Assembly (NCBI GenBank): GCA_002725475.1
Contig: PBPH01000013.1
Location: forward strand, 1 to 5,985
Direction: 5' to 3'
From: Methanobacteriota archaeon
GTDB lineage: Archaea > Thermoplasmatota > Poseidoniia > Poseidoniales > Thalassarchaeaceae
Length of the DNA: 5,985 nt
Within the stretch, counting starts at the first letter, position 1; every line of letters starts with the position of its first letter. This document shows positions 5,391 to 5,985 of the stretch, piece by piece. The position numbers and the translations under genes were made by a program. The notes under the pieces are model-generated. The model saw nothing but the letters and a program-made list of their open reading frames with translations, made no database searches and was not told where the DNA came from.

Positions 5391-5409
5391 CCTCGCCTAC
5401 TCGGGCGGG
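5391..5409 (-). other. GC-rich inverted repeat between the secreted-protein and peptidase genes
   Basis: CGCC (5394-5397) pairs with GGCG (5404-5407) around a 6-base loop. The stem extends by two more G-C pairs past a single bulged base. It stands in an otherwise short spacer (5371-5427). No oligo-T run follows on the - strand, so it is not a convincing terminator. It could be an RNA-stabilising or processing hairpin, or chance. Confidence 0.25.
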
Positions 5410-5427
5410 TCTAAGAGATTCCTACTA

Positions 5428-5964
5428 TCAATTACGCCGAGTTACTATTGCAACCAAACCAATCATTGCTACAGAAGCAAGCATGGTAAAGCCAGGCAAA
5501 ATACCACCATCTTCGCATCCTTCTCCACCAGATTCTCCGCCAGAAGCCCAACAATCAGACCACACTTTACCACCCCAACCAGATTCTGGGTAACTGGTTG
5601 AATTTCCATCATTATGATCAAGAATAATTCTGTAATTGACGTAGGAATGTTCCTCAACAGGCGTCATACTTGTCGTCCAAGTATTTCCTTCATCAGAGGA
5701 AGTCATGTTTTCATCAACAGGAGCAAGGCAAACTCCTGTATTCAGACAAATTTGCCATGTCCATGAAACACCTGTTACATTATTTTCTTGATTAAGTGTC
5801 ACAGTGATATCAAACGCTTCCCCATCAATAGATGTAGATGGTGTTTCAATTCCAGAAATGGGGGTGCCTTCAATATCCACCTCTTTGTTAATTCCACCAT
5901 CACCAGCTGATGCCAATGGAATTAGTAAAATTAGGCAAACTACCAGAGCGTAACCTCTCTTCAT
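5428..5964 (-). CDS. Secreted surface protein with signal peptide and PGF-CTERM-like anchor
   Basis: This 178-residue protein has a classical signal peptide: MKRG, a hydrophobic core at residues 5-18, and probable cleavage after ASA (18-20). The C-terminus has the three-part layout of an archaeosortase sorting signal: LPGF (156-159), a hydrophobic stretch (about 159-174) and TRRN at the very end. The mature domain (about 30-140) is probably beta-sandwich, Ig-like in style, with alternating hydrophobic residues and many Trp. Cysteines 73/79 and 138/150 could form two disulfides, and N62, N86 and N121 lie in sequons. A Gly/Ser/Glu-rich linker (141-154) precedes the anchor. AGGG 6 bases before the ATG is a weak ribosome-binding site. 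I do not recognise a specific function; a cell-surface binding or structural role is likely. It is the upstream gene of a possible pair with the C1B peptidase. Archaeosortase processing is inferred from the tail; a plain C-terminal membrane anchor is the alternative. Confidence 0.88.
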   Translation of the reverse strand: MKRGYALVVCLILLIPLASAGDGGINKEVDIEGTPISGIETPSTSIDGEAFDITVTLNQENNVTGVSWTWQICLNTGVCLAPVDENMTSSDEGNTWTTSMTPVEEHSYVNYRIILDHNDGNSTSYPESGWGGKVWSDCWASGGESGGEGCEDGGILPGFTMLASVAMIGLVAIVTRRN

Positions 5965-5985
5965 AGTAATCCCTAGTCCCTTTTC

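Overview
The window looks like archaeal chromosome, most likely marine Group II Euryarchaeota (Poseidoniia, Thermoplasmatota). This is an inference from gene style: a small secreted protein with a PGF-CTERM-like tail (an archaeosortase-type anchor), long acidic low-complexity linkers, a single-span membrane protein with a cytoplasmic SAP domain, GGTGA-type Shine-Dalgarno sequences, and moderately AT-rich, tightly packed genes. No rRNA or other marker gene is present to prove it.

Left part, + strand: positions 2-289 are the C-terminal end of an unidentified protein. Its tail is nine perfect five-residue repeats (EAPTE/EAPIE), followed by a short aromatic and glutamine-rich end. After an oligo-T tract and a 126-base gap comes a probable three-gene operon. 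The first gene (416-2536) encodes a SAP domain, an acidic linker, one membrane span and a large extracytoplasmic domain. The second (2603-3547) is a clear ParA/Soj-type ATPase with an unusual acidic N-terminal extension. The third (3540-4016) overlaps it by 8 bases and encodes a 158-residue protein. That protein carries the GLGRGL motif found at the N-terminus of ParB but shows no ParB nuclease-fold or helix-turn-helix domain.

Together these three look like a membrane-linked ParA positioning or segregation system: a possible DNA-binding membrane anchor, a DNA-dependent ATPase, and a ParB-tip-like activator. This is the most interesting content of the window. The physical link between the three proteins is inferred from gene order and motifs only.

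Right part, - strand: a small secreted, surface-anchored protein (5964-5428) is followed after 57 bases by a bleomycin hydrolase / aminopeptidase C family cysteine peptidase (5370-4006). The peptidase has all its catalytic residues but carries a 13-residue CxxC-containing tail beyond the usual family terminus. Its end overlaps the end of the ParB-tip-like gene by 11 bases, tail to tail. Nothing in the sequence ties the peptidase functionally to the ParA operon. There are no RNA genes, insertion sequences, CRISPR arrays or gene-free stretches above 300 bases.
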